Source: Rhizobium sp. TH2 (GTDB lineage Bacteria; Pseudomonadota; Alphaproteobacteria; Rhizobiales; Rhizobiaceae). From it: a stretch of DNA of 64,000 nt. The notes beneath the pieces are model-generated. The model was not told the origin of the DNA and did not search any database. It saw nothing but the letters and a program-made list of their open reading frames with translations. How positions within the stretch are numbered: the first letter of the stretch is position 1; each line of letters opens with the position of its first letter. The stretch covers positions 992,001 to 1,056,000 of the forward strand of contig NZ_CP062231.1 of assembly GCF_024707525.1 (NCBI RefSeq), in the 5' to 3' direction. The position numbers were made by a program, and so were the translations under genes. Of the stretch, positions 20,894 to 29,764 are shown one piece after another.

Positions 20894-21228
20894 GATTTCT
20901 CCTCTTTCGTGCTGGTTTGCATTTCGGCCAGCAGCGCGTCCAGCCGGTCGTAATTGGCGGTCAGTGCCTCGCGCAGCATGGCCAGCCATTGATCGATCTC
21001 GGAAAGCGCCTCCGGCACCAGCTTGCAGGGCCGCTTGGCACCTTCGGCGCGGCGCGTGATCAATCCGGCGCCTTCGAGCACGCGCAGGTGCTTGGAAATG
21101 GCGGGCTGGCTCATCGAAAAGGGCTCGGCCAGCTCCATGACGGTGTTCTCGCCCAGCGCCAACCGGGCAAGGATGGCCCGGCGCGTGGGGTCGCCAAGGG
21201 CGGAAAATGCGGCATCGAGTCTCGACAT
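20890..21228 (-). CDS. ArsR family transcriptional regulator
   Basis: 112 residues from ATG 21228; a GTG three codons earlier (21237) is also possible, and no strong ribosome site decides between them. The winged helix reads 'FSALGDPTRRAILARLALGE' then 'LAEPFSMSQPAISKHLRVLE' and 'GLITRRAEGAKRPCKLVPEA'. No metal-binding Cys pairs are present, so it belongs to the non-metal ArsR group that is co-transcribed with SRPBCC proteins. The last four bases overlap the downstream gene. AT-rich palindromes directly upstream (21245-21267) are probable operators. Confidence 0.9.
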   Translation of the reverse strand: MSRLDAAFSALGDPTRRAILARLALGENTVMELAEPFSMSQPAISKHLRVLEGAGLITRRAEGAKRPCKLVPEALSEIDQWLAMLREALTANYDRLDALLAEMQTSTKEEKS

Positions 21229-21244
21229 GTCGGACACCAAATTA

Positions 21245-21267
21245 ATAACTGAAAAGTTATATAACTT
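21245..21267. promoter_or_regulatory. Overlapping palindromes upstream of the ArsR gene
   Basis: ATAACT-GAAA-AGTTAT (21245-21260) overlaps a perfect 14-base palindrome AAGTTATATAACTT (21254-21267). ArsR dimers bind AT-rich inverted repeats of this kind close to their own start. Autoregulation is inferred. Confidence 0.55.
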
Positions 21268-21377
21268 AATGGTTATTGCATGGCAAGCGCTTTCGGCGGA
21301 ATTTTTCAACATCATGTTTCCATTCCGCTTCCCGGCGCATAGCATTGGCGGATGGACACCGTTTGAAAGCCTGTGAA

Positions 21378-22757
21378 ATGCCGGATTCCGCGCCCACCGC
21401 CACCGAATTGCTCACCAGGCTAGCCAGCGGCGTGACGTCGTCGGAAGCGACGGTTTCCCATCTCATCGAGCGTATCGAGGCGGATCCCGAACTCCGCGCA
21501 TTCTCCGTCATCGATCGCCAACGCGCTCTGATCGACGCACGAAAAGCCGACGCAGCAAGACGAGCGGGCCAATCCCTGGGGCTACTCCACGGATTGCCGA
21601 TCGCTGTGAAGGACAACATCGCGGTCGCTGGCCTGCCCAATACAGGCGGCACGCCGGCACTCGCGGATCACATGCCCGCTGTCGATGCGGATATCGTAAC
21701 GCGCCTCAAGGGCGCCGGTGCCATCATCCTCGGCAAGAACACCATGCACGAATTCGCATGGGGCACGACGAGCATCAATCCTTTCTCGGGCACGCCGCGG
21801 AACCCGCATGACCGGACCCGCACATCGGGTGGTTCGAGCGGCGGGGCAGGGGCGGCCGTGGCGGCAAACCTGGTTCCCGTCGCCATCGGCACGGATACCG
21901 GCGGCTCGATCCGCATCCCGGCCTCCCTCTGCGGCGTCTGGGGTTTTCGCCCGACAACGGCCAAATGGTCCCAGCATGGCATCATCCCGATCTCATCGAG
22001 CAGGGACACCGCAGGACCGCTCGCACGTTCGGTCGAAGATATCGTGCTGCTGCACGAAGCCGTGACCGGCGAAATGACGCCTCTCGACTTCTCACCCAAA
22101 GGAAAACGCATCGGCATTCCCCGAAGCCATTTCTGGGAGTTCGTCCAGCCGGAGGTCGCGGCAATTTGCCGTGCCGCGCTCGAAAAATTCCGTAGTGCGG
22201 GCATGGAATTGGTGCCGGTGGATGTCACCGATATCGCGCGCCTGCACAACGACTCCAGCTTCACCGTCGCGAGCTACGAGGGCCGCGTGGATCTCATGAA
22301 GTATCTCGCGGATTTTGCCCCGCAGATCACATTCCGCGATGTGGTCGAACGGATCGCCAGCGATGATGTGAGAGACCTGATGCTTCCCCTGCTCGATTCC
22401 GGTGGACCACCCACATCCGACGCCTATCGCGCTGCCCTCGCGGTCCGGCAGCAACTGATCGCCGCCTATACCAGTCTCTTCACCGATAATCGCCTTGATG
22501 CCATCGCCTTCCCAACTTGCCTCATGCCGGCCTTCCCGCTGGGCGACGCATTCGCCGAACTGCCGCATGCCGGCCTCGTGCCCGTCTTCCCCGCAATGAT
22601 CCACAATACCGGGCCGGGCTCGAATGCCGGCCTGCCGGGTATATCCGTGCCCATCGGCACGACTGTCGCGGGCCTGCCGGTCGGCTTGGCACTGGATGGT
22701 CCGTGCGGCGGAGACATCGGGCTGCTGCAACTCGCACGATTCACCGGTGTTCTATAA
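21378..22757 (+). CDS. Amidase (amidase signature family)
   Basis: 459 residues. The Ser-cisSer-Lys triad is complete: Lys in 'GLPIAVKDNIAVAGLPNTGG' (about residue 79), the Gly/Ser-rich 'SGGSSGGAGAAVAANLVPVA' and 'IGTDTGGSIRIPASLCGVWG' carrying the two catalytic serines. It hydrolyses an unknown amide; such proteins are often misnamed GatA, but no gatC or gatB is nearby, and the ending 'TVAGLPVGLALDGPCGGDIG' is that of stand-alone amidases. The ATG at 21378 is taken because earlier codons show no family similarity. A second amidase lies 860 bases downstream. Confidence 0.87.
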   Translation: MPDSAPTATELLTRLASGVTSSEATVSHLIERIEADPELRAFSVIDRQRALIDARKADAARRAGQSLGLLHGLPIAVKDNIAVAGLPNTGGTPALADHMPAVDADIVTRLKGAGAIILGKNTMHEFAWGTTSINPFSGTPRNPHDRTRTSGGSSGGAGAAVAANLVPVAIGTDTGGSIRIPASLCGVWGFRPTTAKWSQHGIIPISSSRDTAGPLARSVEDIVLLHEAVTGEMTPLDFSPKGKRIGIPRSHFWEFVQPEVAAICRAALEKFRSAGMELVPVDVTDIARLHNDSSFTVASYEGRVDLMKYLADFAPQITFRDVVERIASDDVRDLMLPLLDSGGPPTSDAYRAALAVRQQLIAAYTSLFTDNRLDAIAFPTCLMPAFPLGDAFAELPHAGLVPVFPAMIHNTGPGSNAGLPGISVPIGTTVAGLPVGLALDGPCGGDIGLLQLARFTGVL

Positions 22758-22797
22758 CGTGATGATGCGTGCTACTTCTGACGAACAGGAGCCGAAG

Positions 22798-23598
22798 ATG
22801 AGACAATTGACCGACGAAGGCGAGCGCGCCCTGAGCGAGATTGCCACCCGGCACGACGTCAGCACCGATGCCGCCCAGCATCTGCTGCTGGCGGTGGTTG
22901 CCGGCCATATGAGCCAGGCACAGTTCAATCATCCCGAACTCGGCGGCATGGGCCAGTGGTCGCAGGGCGGCATGATCATGGTCGGCGATATGTTCAACAA
23001 CGGCCTGAAAGCCAAGGTCGATGCCCTGTGTACGGAACTCGCCGCCTTGGCGCGCGGCACCGATCTCTTCCGTCCGCTGCCGCCGCCGCAATTCCAGTCG
23101 CAGGTCCAGGGCAGCGGCGCGAGCCTGTTCGTGCCGGGTTTATTCGGCAACTGGTGGCCCGAGGGGCTGGGCCACGCGGCTTCGACCGGATCGCAGAACA
23201 ATCTGCGCTATGCCTTTTTCCCAGAAACCCGCCGGCTGGCGATCGACCTCGGCGGCAAAGTCAAGATCTACGACACGCACGATCACCGGATCGGCGGCTT
23301 CTCCCAGCAGCAATCCGGCGATCAATCGCTGAGTTTCACATCGCAGCATGGGCTTATCGATCTCGCCTCGCTTGAGGAAGTCGATGCCGTCGCCGAGCAT
23401 TCCGAGTCCCGGGACTTCGGCACGGTGCTGGCGGAGGCCTTCGCCGGCGACGCGCCATATGCCGAGCCGCCTCGAACCGCAAGCGCGGACGACGATATCA
23501 TCAGCAAGATCGAAAAGCTCGCGGGCCTGCATGCGAAGGGAATCCTCACGGACGAGGAGTTCCAGTCCAAGAAGACCGACCTCCTGAGCCGGCTCTGA
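22798..23598 (+). CDS. SHOCT domain protein
   Basis: 266 residues from the ATG at 22798 with AGGAG six bases upstream; the frame is open further upstream only because it runs antiparallel to coding sequence. Residues ~1-230 are of unknown type, with a compact soluble region (FNHPELGGMGQWSQGGMIMV, SLFVPGLFGNWWPEGLGHAA) and no membrane segment or signal peptide. The last 33 residues (IISKIEKLAGLHAKGILTDE followed by EFQSKKTDLLSRL) form a SHOCT domain, a short helical module often linked to oligomerisation. It sits between two amidases on the same strand; a functional tie is unproven. Confidence 0.8.
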   Translation: MRQLTDEGERALSEIATRHDVSTDAAQHLLLAVVAGHMSQAQFNHPELGGMGQWSQGGMIMVGDMFNNGLKAKVDALCTELAALARGTDLFRPLPPPQFQSQVQGSGASLFVPGLFGNWWPEGLGHAASTGSQNNLRYAFFPETRRLAIDLGGKVKIYDTHDHRIGGFSQQQSGDQSLSFTSQHGLIDLASLEEVDAVAEHSESRDFGTVLAEAFAGDAPYAEPPRTASADDDIISKIEKLAGLHAKGILTDEEFQSKKTDLLSRL

Positions 23599-23619
23599 CA
23601 AGGCATTCAGGAGTTCGCA

Positions 23620-25038
23620 TTGGATACGATTACAGCCCTATCAGCCACCGAACTGTCGGCGTCCATCCACAGCAGACGGCTCTCGTGCAGCCAGGTCATG
23701 GAGGCATTTCTCGCCCGCATCGCCGAGGTCAATCCCCGCATCAATGCCGTCGTCAGCCTGCGCGATGTCGATGAACTGATGCGTGAAGCGACTGCCGCCG
23801 ATCGCGAACTGGATGACGGCCGCTCGCGCGGCTTCCTGCACGGCATGCCTTTCGCCATCAAGGATCTCTCGGAAGCCAAGGGCATCCGCTGCACCTACGG
23901 TTCAGCCATCACAAGCGATTTCGTCCCGGATTTCGACGACATCCACGTCGCGCGCATCCGCGCAGCCGGAGCGATCATCATCGGCAAAACCAATGTTCCC
24001 GAAAAGGGGCTGGGTTCGCACACCTACAATCCCGTCTTCGGCATCACACGCAATCCGTACGACCTTACGAAGAGCGCCGGCGGATCGAGCGGCGGCGCGG
24101 CGGCGGCACTCGCGGCCCGCATGCTGCCCTTGGCCGATGGCAGCGACATGATGGGCTCGCTCCGCAATCCCGCCGCCTTCAACAATGTCATCGGTTTCCG
24201 GCCGACCTATGGGCGGATCGCCTCGCTGGAGACCGAACTCTATCTCGGGCAGCTATCGACCAATGGGCCGATGGGCCGGACGGTTGCCGATGTCGCGGCA
24301 CTTCTCGATATCCAGTCCGGTTATGATTTCCGCGACCCGATGTCCCTTCCCAAGGTGGATTTCTCGCGCATCAAGCCGCTGAATGCCAAGGGCCTGCGCA
24401 TTGGTTGGCTCGCTGATTATGACGGCTATCTATCCTTCGAATCGGGCGTGCTCGCACTATGCGAAGTTTCGCTGGAGACGTTTAGAACGCTCGGCGCCGA
24501 GGTGGAGACTGTCAATCCGGGCTTCGATATGGACCGCCTGTGGCACGGCTGGAAGACGATGCGCCACTTCCTCGTCTCGAACGGAAACGCGTCCGACTAT
24601 GCCGATCCCGCAAAACGCGCCTTGATGAAGCCGGAACTGATCTGGGAGATCGAGAACGGGCAGGACCTGACGGCTCGGGAAGTCCACGCCGCCTCGATGA
24701 TCCGCAGCGACTGGTATCGCCACACTCTCACGCTATTCGAGCGCTACGATTTCCTCATCCTGCCCTCGGTGCAGGTCTTTCCGTTCGATGCCGACATCCA
24801 CTGGCCGGTCGAAATCTCCGGCCGGGCCATGGACACCTATCATCGGTGGATGGAAGTGGTGATCGGCCCAAGCATGGCCGGCTTGCCGGTCGCGGCCATG
24901 CCCGCCGGTTTCAGTGAAACGGGACTTCCAGCCGGCATCCAGATTGTCGGCCCGCCGCGCGCCGATCGCAGGGTGCTGGAAATGGCAGCGGCCTATGAGC
25001 AAGCCACGGATTGGCTCGCGCGTGCGCCCGAAATCTAA
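23620..25038 (+). CDS. Second amidase (amidase signature family)
   Basis: 472 residues. It begins at a TTG at 23620 with AGGAG six bases upstream; the first ATG would remove conserved N-terminal helices. The catalytic Lys is in 'GMPFAIKDLSEAKGIRCTYG' (about residue 84), and the serines are in 'KSAGGSSGGAAAALAARMLP' and 'ADGSDMMGSLRNPAAFNNVI'. The usual 'GTDxGGSIRxPA' is altered to GSDMMGSLRNPA, as in a known amidase subgroup. It shares only the core motifs with the upstream amidase, so it is not a recent duplicate. It converges with the galactose operon. Confidence 0.87.
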   Translation: MDTITALSATELSASIHSRRLSCSQVMEAFLARIAEVNPRINAVVSLRDVDELMREATAADRELDDGRSRGFLHGMPFAIKDLSEAKGIRCTYGSAITSDFVPDFDDIHVARIRAAGAIIIGKTNVPEKGLGSHTYNPVFGITRNPYDLTKSAGGSSGGAAAALAARMLPLADGSDMMGSLRNPAAFNNVIGFRPTYGRIASLETELYLGQLSTNGPMGRTVADVAALLDIQSGYDFRDPMSLPKVDFSRIKPLNAKGLRIGWLADYDGYLSFESGVLALCEVSLETFRTLGAEVETVNPGFDMDRLWHGWKTMRHFLVSNGNASDYADPAKRALMKPELIWEIENGQDLTAREVHAASMIRSDWYRHTLTLFERYDFLILPSVQVFPFDADIHWPVEISGRAMDTYHRWMEVVIGPSMAGLPVAAMPAGFSETGLPAGIQIVGPPRADRRVLEMAAAYEQATDWLARAPEI

Positions 25039-25082
25039 TAGCTCTCGCGCGCTTGACCCCGCTCAGGCTCCTGAATTCCAAA

Positions 25083-25979
25083 TCAAATCTTGTAGGCGGC
25101 GTCGAACACGCCCTTGACCGGCACCCCCAGTTCGTAGGTGTAGCCGGCCTGCGGGTCGGCCTTCAGGTCCTCTTCGTCAAGGTCTTCACGGGCAGTCGTT
25201 ACCAGCAGCCGGTCGGCGCTTTTGCCGATGAAGGCCGGGCAGGTGGCCTGCTTCGGGGGCAGCTTGTAGCGCTCGGTGATGCGGCCATCGGTCGAATAAT
25301 GGTGCACCTCGCCGACACCCCAGCGTGCGTTCCAGATCGTGCCATCCGCCGCGCAGACCGAACCGTCGATGCCGCCGTCCTCCCAGCGTCCATCATAGAA
25401 GACCTCCGGCTTGCCGGTCGGCAGGCCTGTCGCGGGATCGACGGCAACCTTCATGTAGAGGTTTTCCATCGTATCGACGTAATAGCCGATCGCGCCATCG
25501 GGCGAAAAACAGATGCCGTTGGGGATCGAGATATCGGTGACAACAGGTGTCACCTTGCCTGACGCCACATGGTAGATCGTGCCAGCGCCCTTGCGGTGCG
25601 CGTCGCCGGTCTTGGTCATCGTGCCATACCAGAGCGCGCCGGAGCGGTGGCAGCGCCCGTCATTGGAGCGCATATGCTCGATGCCGTTTTCGATCGGCGT
25701 CACCAGTTCCAGCGCCCCGGTCGCGATGTCGCGGACATGCAGGCCGTGCTCGGAGGCGATCATCTGCCTCCGCTCGTCGATCCGGGCCAGCACGCTTGCC
25801 ATGAAGGGCAGGGCGTGCACGGTCTTCTTAGCCGTCGTCAGGTTCAGTTCATGCAGTTCGCGGTTGCCGATCGAGAACCACCAGGCAGTATCCGTCGCCG
25901 GATCATAGGTCGGACCCTCGCCGTGATAGGTGTTGAAGCTGTCGAGTGCGCGGCCGGGATAGGGTTGCAGCTCTGTCAT
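25083..25979 (-). CDS. SMP-30/gluconolactonase family lactonase, probable galactonolactonase
   Basis: 298 residues from the ATG at 25979. The SMP-30 beta-propeller signature is visible: 'GEGPTYDPATDTAWWFSIGN' with the metal-binding Glu near the N-terminus, 'EHMRSNDGRCHRSGALWYGT' (Asn, Asp), 'ISIPNGICFSPDGAIGYYVD' and 'VCAADGTIWNARWGVGEVHH'. These enzymes hydrolyse aldonolactones. As last gene of SDR-dgoK-dgoA it most likely opens galactonolactone produced by the dehydrogenase. The start lies one base after the dgoA stop (TGACATG), so coupling is tight. Substrate is inferred from context. Confidence 0.87.
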   Translation of the reverse strand: MTELQPYPGRALDSFNTYHGEGPTYDPATDTAWWFSIGNRELHELNLTTAKKTVHALPFMASVLARIDERRQMIASEHGLHVRDIATGALELVTPIENGIEHMRSNDGRCHRSGALWYGTMTKTGDAHRKGAGTIYHVASGKVTPVVTDISIPNGICFSPDGAIGYYVDTMENLYMKVAVDPATGLPTGKPEVFYDGRWEDGGIDGSVCAADGTIWNARWGVGEVHHYSTDGRITERYKLPPKQATCPAFIGKSADRLLVTTAREDLDEEDLKADPQAGYTYELGVPVKGVFDAAYKI

Positions 25980-25980
25980 G

Positions 25981-26613
25981 TCAGGCTCCGAATGCTTGGT
26001 CATAGGCGGCGATGGTGGCCCGCGCGCGCTTGCTCACCTCGTTCGCCGACATGCCTGGTTTGTAGATGCTGGAGCCGAGGCCAAATGCCTTGATGCCGCC
26101 TTTGGCATAGTCGGCAAAATTCTCGTCCGACACGCCGCCCACCGCCGCAATCATCAGGTCGGCCGGCAGTACGGCCCTTATGGCATTGATGCCGGAAACG
26201 CCCAGCGCGCTTGCCGGGAAGAACTTGAGGCCGGTGGCACCCGCGCGGGCAGCAGCCAGTGCCTCCGTTGGCGTGAACACGCCGGGCAACGTCACCATGC
26301 CTTTCGATACGGCGTGAGACAGTACCGGCACATCGACATTCGGGCTGACGAACAGCCTGCCTCCGGCCTGTTCCAGTCGATCGACGTCCTCTGATGTGAG
26401 CACGGTACCGGCGCCGATCAACGCATCCGCCGGCGCCATTTTCGCGGCGATCTCGATCGACTTGAACGGCTCGGGAGAATTCAGCGGGATTTCGATCGCC
26501 CGCAGGCCAGCTTCGAGCAGCGCCTCGATGATCGCCGGTGTTTCCTCGGGCTTCAGCCCGCGCAGGATTGCGACAAGCGGGTATTTCATCGGTGGAAATG
26601 GTATGCGGGACAT
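25981..26613 (-). CDS. dgoA: 2-dehydro-3-deoxy-6-phosphogalactonate aldolase
   Basis: 210 residues, class I KDPG/KDPGal aldolase fold. 'VAILRGLKPEETPAIIEALL' and 'GLRAIEIPLNSPEPFKSIE' carry the catalytic Glu of the family, 'IGAGTVLTSEDVDRLEQAGG' and 'FVSPN' follow, and the Schiff-base Lys is in 'GLKFFPASALGVSGINAIRA' (about residue 130). It splits KDPGal to pyruvate and glyceraldehyde 3-phosphate, the end of the De Ley-Doudoroff pathway. The IPLNSPEP wording with NSP fits the DgoA subgroup. Its start codon overlaps the dgoK stop by one base (TGATG). Confidence 0.92.
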   Translation of the reverse strand: MSRIPFPPMKYPLVAILRGLKPEETPAIIEALLEAGLRAIEIPLNSPEPFKSIEIAAKMAPADALIGAGTVLTSEDVDRLEQAGGRLFVSPNVDVPVLSHAVSKGMVTLPGVFTPTEALAAARAGATGLKFFPASALGVSGINAIRAVLPADLMIAAVGGVSDENFADYAKGGIKAFGLGSSIYKPGMSANEVSKRARATIAAYDQAFGA

Positions 26614-27548
26614 CAGTTGCCGGATCCTTCGTCGCTTGGCCAGATTTCGCGCGCGGCCTGGGAGAGGCCGCGGCGCACCGCCTCGTCTGCATCGATTGTC
26701 GTGGATTTCAGTCCGAGCCTGTGGAATGCCGCCTCGTAGAGGCCGCGCAGCTTGCCCGATGCGACCAGGATGACCGGCGTGTCCTTCGGCGCGGATTTCA
26801 GCGCGCCGGCAAGCTCCAGCCCGATCATCATGCCCGACAGCGTGGCTTCCGCATCTGTCGGCGACAGCGAGAACAATAGCCCGCGTGCGCGGATCGAGAA
26901 CAGCCGGTTGGTCGCCAGTTCCGGCTCCTTATGGGCGATATGAAGCGCCGACAGGAACGCGGGATGGCCGCCATCAAAGCCTGCTGCATCTTTGACGGCA
27001 TGCTGCAGGATGGATTGCTTCGTGATGACGTCGAACAGTTCGCCGGTCATGAAAGTCGAGAAGCCCAGCACTTCGTGGCGCACCACGCGCACCCATTTCG
27101 AGTGCGTGCCCGGCATGGCGATCAGGCAGTCGCTGTTCTTCATGCTCTCGGCACAGCCGAGCAACTGTGTTTCCTCGCCGCGCATCACGTCGGCGGCGTT
27201 GATATCGCGCTGGGCAAGCCCGGGCAGGATGCGGATATCGCGGCTCACGCCGGGAACGCTGACAGCCTTGCTTGAAATGTCGGAAAGCCTAGCCGGCACA
27301 TCGATATAGCCCGCCTCGACCCAGCCCTGCTTGGCGCCCACCATGCCGCACATGATGACCGGCGTATCGGCCGACGCGCCGACCTCGGCAAGATGTTTGT
27401 CCAGCACGGCGGAGAAACCGGTCTCCCGCGCCGTGGTCATACCCTCGCGCGAGCGGCTTTCGCCGAGGATCGCGCCATCGTCACCGATCAGCCAGAGGCG
27501 GAAACTGGTCGTGCCCCAATCGACTGCGGCATAGCGTGGGTTGGGCAT
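26613..27548 (-). CDS. dgoK: 2-dehydro-3-deoxygalactonokinase
   Basis: 311 residues from the ATG at 27548. The ASKHA-type kinase start is 'YAAVDWGTTSFRLWLIGDDG', with 'VIMCGMVGAKQGWVEAGYID', 'GEETQLLGC', 'IAMPGTHSKWV' and 'TGELFDVITKQSILQHAV' as DgoK family blocks. It phosphorylates 2-dehydro-3-deoxygalactonate for the aldolase that follows. A start 25 codons upstream would lie inside the SDR gene and is not needed: the ATG chosen overlaps the SDR stop by one base (TGATG), repeating the coupling seen at the next junction. Confidence 0.92.
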   Translation of the reverse strand: MPNPRYAAVDWGTTSFRLWLIGDDGAILGESRSREGMTTARETGFSAVLDKHLAEVGASADTPVIMCGMVGAKQGWVEAGYIDVPARLSDISSKAVSVPGVSRDIRILPGLAQRDINAADVMRGEETQLLGCAESMKNSDCLIAMPGTHSKWVRVVRHEVLGFSTFMTGELFDVITKQSILQHAVKDAAGFDGGHPAFLSALHIAHKEPELATNRLFSIRARGLLFSLSPTDAEATLSGMMIGLELAGALKSAPKDTPVILVASGKLRGLYEAAFHRLGLKSTTIDADEAVRRGLSQAAREIWPSDEGSGN

Positions 27549-28315
27549 CAGGCAACGCCTCCGTCGACAATCATGGATTGGGCGGTCATCGCGCGCGAAC
27601 AGTCCGAAGCCAGGAAGAGGCACGGTCCCACCATGTCCTCGGCGACCAGCGAGAATTTCAGCGCTTGCCGCGTAAGATGCGCCTTCGCATCGGCGTCGCT
27701 GACCCAGAGCTTCTTCTGCCGCTCGGTCAGCACCATGCCGGGAAGAAGCGCGTTGACCCGGATGTTCTCGCGTCCGAGCCGGCCGGCCAGTCCCTTGGTA
27801 AGCCCTATAATGCCAGCCTTCGCCGTCACGTAGGCCGGGAAATCCGGGAGGTTCATCATGTAGGCGATGGAGGAGAAATTGATGATCGAGCCGCCGCCCG
27901 TCGCGCGCATGAACGGCAGCACAGCCTGCGTCACGAACATCACCGGCCGGAGATTGATGTCCTGGCTCTTCTGCCAGTATTCCTCGGTGATATCGTCGAT
28001 ATCCCGGCGGTCGTCCCAGGCGGCATTGTTGACGAGTATACGGATGCCGCCGAGCGCCTCGCCGGCAGACGTGACGGCAGCTCGTATTGCCGCGATATCA
28101 GTGAGATCGGCATGCAGGAACAGCGGCTTGTGCATGGCACCGGACAGCGCATCGACCACGGCATTGCCTGCCGTCTCGTCGATGTCGATGAAGGCGACTT
28201 TCGCGCCCTGCGCAGCAAAGCCTTCGACCAGCGCGGCACCAATTCCGGAGCCGCCCCCTGTGATCAACACGCCTGCATTCTCGAGATCTTTGAATATTGC
28301 ACTGGGCAAACGCAT
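27548..28315 (-). CDS. SDR family dehydrogenase, probable galactose 1-dehydrogenase
   Basis: 255 residues. It is a classical short-chain dehydrogenase: NAD(P)-binding 'VLITGGGSGIGAALVEGFAA' (about 17-36), 'NNAAW' and the catalytic Ser-Tyr-Lys as 'INFSSIAYM...YVTAKAGIIG' (Tyr about 155, Lys about 159). An Asp after the second strand (FIDIDE) argues for NAD+ preference. As first gene of an operon with dgoK, dgoA and a lactonase it most likely oxidises D-galactose (or another sugar giving the same intermediates) to the lactone. The ATG at 28315 is preferred (GGGAGGAG, 11 bases upstream) over a GTG at 28336. Confidence 0.87.
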   Translation of the reverse strand: MRLPSAIFKDLENAGVLITGGGSGIGAALVEGFAAQGAKVAFIDIDETAGNAVVDALSGAMHKPLFLHADLTDIAAIRAAVTSAGEALGGIRILVNNAAWDDRRDIDDITEEYWQKSQDINLRPVMFVTQAVLPFMRATGGGSIINFSSIAYMMNLPDFPAYVTAKAGIIGLTKGLAGRLGRENIRVNALLPGMVLTERQKKLWVSDADAKAHLTRQALKFSLVAEDMVGPCLFLASDCSRAMTAQSMIVDGGVA

Positions 28316-28788
28316 TCCGGCCGAAACTCCTCCCACCCGCCGTTGATATATGCCGGAAGCGCCATGCAGGAAACCCCTCTTTTAAAAAATCATACTTTTC
28401 GTCCTCAAATGGATTTTACATGCTTTTTGTTCGCGTGAAGTGACAAGTTGAGATAATAATGATCCGGGGTGCGATGCCGCGGTGTCCTGTACTTGCGGAT
28501 TGTCAATCGAACGCTGGCGAATCAACCGAATGTCTGCCATGACACCCCGGGCGACGGGGCTGTCGGGGGTAGAAAATATAGAGAGCTAGCTGTTTGATTG
28601 GGATGTCTTTGGCATCCCATAAAAGAATTACTCGAACAATTGCGACGGTGAATTGTTCTCCGTATAGAAATCGTCTTTGACGGGCACGTTGCAAACCCAT
28701 CAATAAGATGTCCGATGCGTTGAGATACACATCCACCGCGTGAGGTCAATCATGCCGCAGAGTATATTTGCCTGGCGTGATCAGTAAG
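28316..28788. other. Intergenic region between the galactose operon and the LuxR gene
   Basis: 473 bases that must hold two divergent promoters. A GGGATG / CATCCC hairpin lies at 28600-28618, and an AT-rich block at 28378-28430. An open frame on the minus strand at 28503-28736 (77 residues) has no ribosome site or recognisable feature and is not annotated. No clear operator was found. Confidence 0.5.
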
Positions 28789-29529
28789 ATGGTAATGGAA
28801 AACGAACGGGACACACGTCAGGTAGACCATGAGGGCTTGTTGAAAGAGATTTCAACTTTGTCCACGCAGTTCGATATGTTCCGGTTTCTCAAAAAAGTGA
28901 CGGATTTGTTCGGTATGCGGGCCTTTATGGTCATGCGCATCCCGGGTGCCACGACCCAGGCCTTGCAGACGGCATCCATCATATCGAGCTGGCCGGCCGA
29001 ACTGCTTTCAAAATTCGATCAGGCCGGGTTCATCGTCAATTCTCCCATGGTTGCCCGGCTCAGGAAGTCCACGCTGCCATTCACGGTCGATCTCGATCAG
29101 GAGATGCAAAGCGGCGACAGCAGGGCTCTTGCGATCTTCGAGCTTTTCAATCAGTTCAGAATGCCGCGATCGGCCTTCTTTCCGGTCAGCGAGCCGAGCG
29201 GGGAGAGGGGCGTCGTCAGCCTGTTCGGCGACCGGCCGCCGCTCGACGGGCAGGAAATGCTCGAGCTCCTGATGATTTCGACGCATGTCTTCGACAAGTT
29301 GCACGAGATCGGTCGCAAGGACGTCAAGCCGACTGACGCGCTGACTGATCGCGAGATCGACTGTCTCAACTGGACCGCCGCCGGCAAGACGAGCGCGGAA
29401 ATATCGGAGATCCTCGGCCTCTCCGAACATACGGTCAATCATTACCTCAATCGCGCCACGCGCAAGCTCGACACGGTCAACCGCGCCCAGGCGGTGGCCA
29501 AGGCGTTGCGGACCGGCATTATCAGCTGA
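28789..29529 (+). CDS. LuxR family transcriptional regulator with N-terminal sensor region
   Basis: About 246 residues. The C-terminal 65 residues form a clear LuxR/GerE helix-turn-helix (LTDREIDCLNWTAAGKTSAE, then ISEILGLSEHTVNHYLNRAT, RKLDTVNRAQAVAKALRTGI). The N-terminal ~165 residues resemble the autoinducer-binding fold of LuxR regulators (WPAELLSKFDQAGFIVNSPM, PRSAFFPVSEPSGERGVVSL), but no luxI gene is in the window, so it would be an orphan or sense something else. Two ATGs (28789, 28795) are possible; neither has a strong ribosome site. It could control the divergent galactose operon, but this is only positional. Confidence 0.85.
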   Translation: MVMENERDTRQVDHEGLLKEISTLSTQFDMFRFLKKVTDLFGMRAFMVMRIPGATTQALQTASIISSWPAELLSKFDQAGFIVNSPMVARLRKSTLPFTVDLDQEMQSGDSRALAIFELFNQFRMPRSAFFPVSEPSGERGVVSLFGDRPPLDGQEMLELLMISTHVFDKLHEIGRKDVKPTDALTDREIDCLNWTAAGKTSAEISEILGLSEHTVNHYLNRATRKLDTVNRAQAVAKALRTGIIS

Positions 29530-29618
29530 CTGACTGTCGGTGAGGGCCGGCAATGCGCGTCCGGCGTGATCACGTTGCCTAGCGTCCTTCAGGGCTAGAC
29601 GGAAGGGCTCTAAAAGCG

Positions 29619-29764
29619 TCAGGACAAAGTCACCCTCGTATTGCAGAGCTTATTGAGCTTGTAGTTGCCATCCGTGATATCGATCAGCGTCTCGTCTCCG
29701 CGTCAGATAGATCCGGCAGCCAAGTGTATGCGCCCAATGCGTCGAACATTTGAATCTTGGCCAT
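29619..29764 (-). pseudogene. Short frameshifted remnant with a strong ribosome site, RTX-like N-terminus
   Basis: AGAGGAGA (29771-29778) precedes an ATG at 29764 that opens MAKIQMFDALGAYTWLPDLS. After about 22 codons the frame is lost; one frame over it continues DETLIDITDGNYKLNKLCNT to a stop at 29619. The 'MAKIxxFDA' opening followed by a 'D.LI..TDG.' strand resembles N-termini of rhizobial hemolysin-type calcium-binding (RTX) proteins. The downstream repeats are missing. I read it as a truncated and frameshifted leftover; the identification is weak. Confidence 0.4.

Noticed and set aside
28503..28736. 77-codon frame on the minus strand between the galactose operon and the LuxR gene
   Set aside because: No ribosome site, no recognisable motif, and an AT/GC mix unlike nearby genes.
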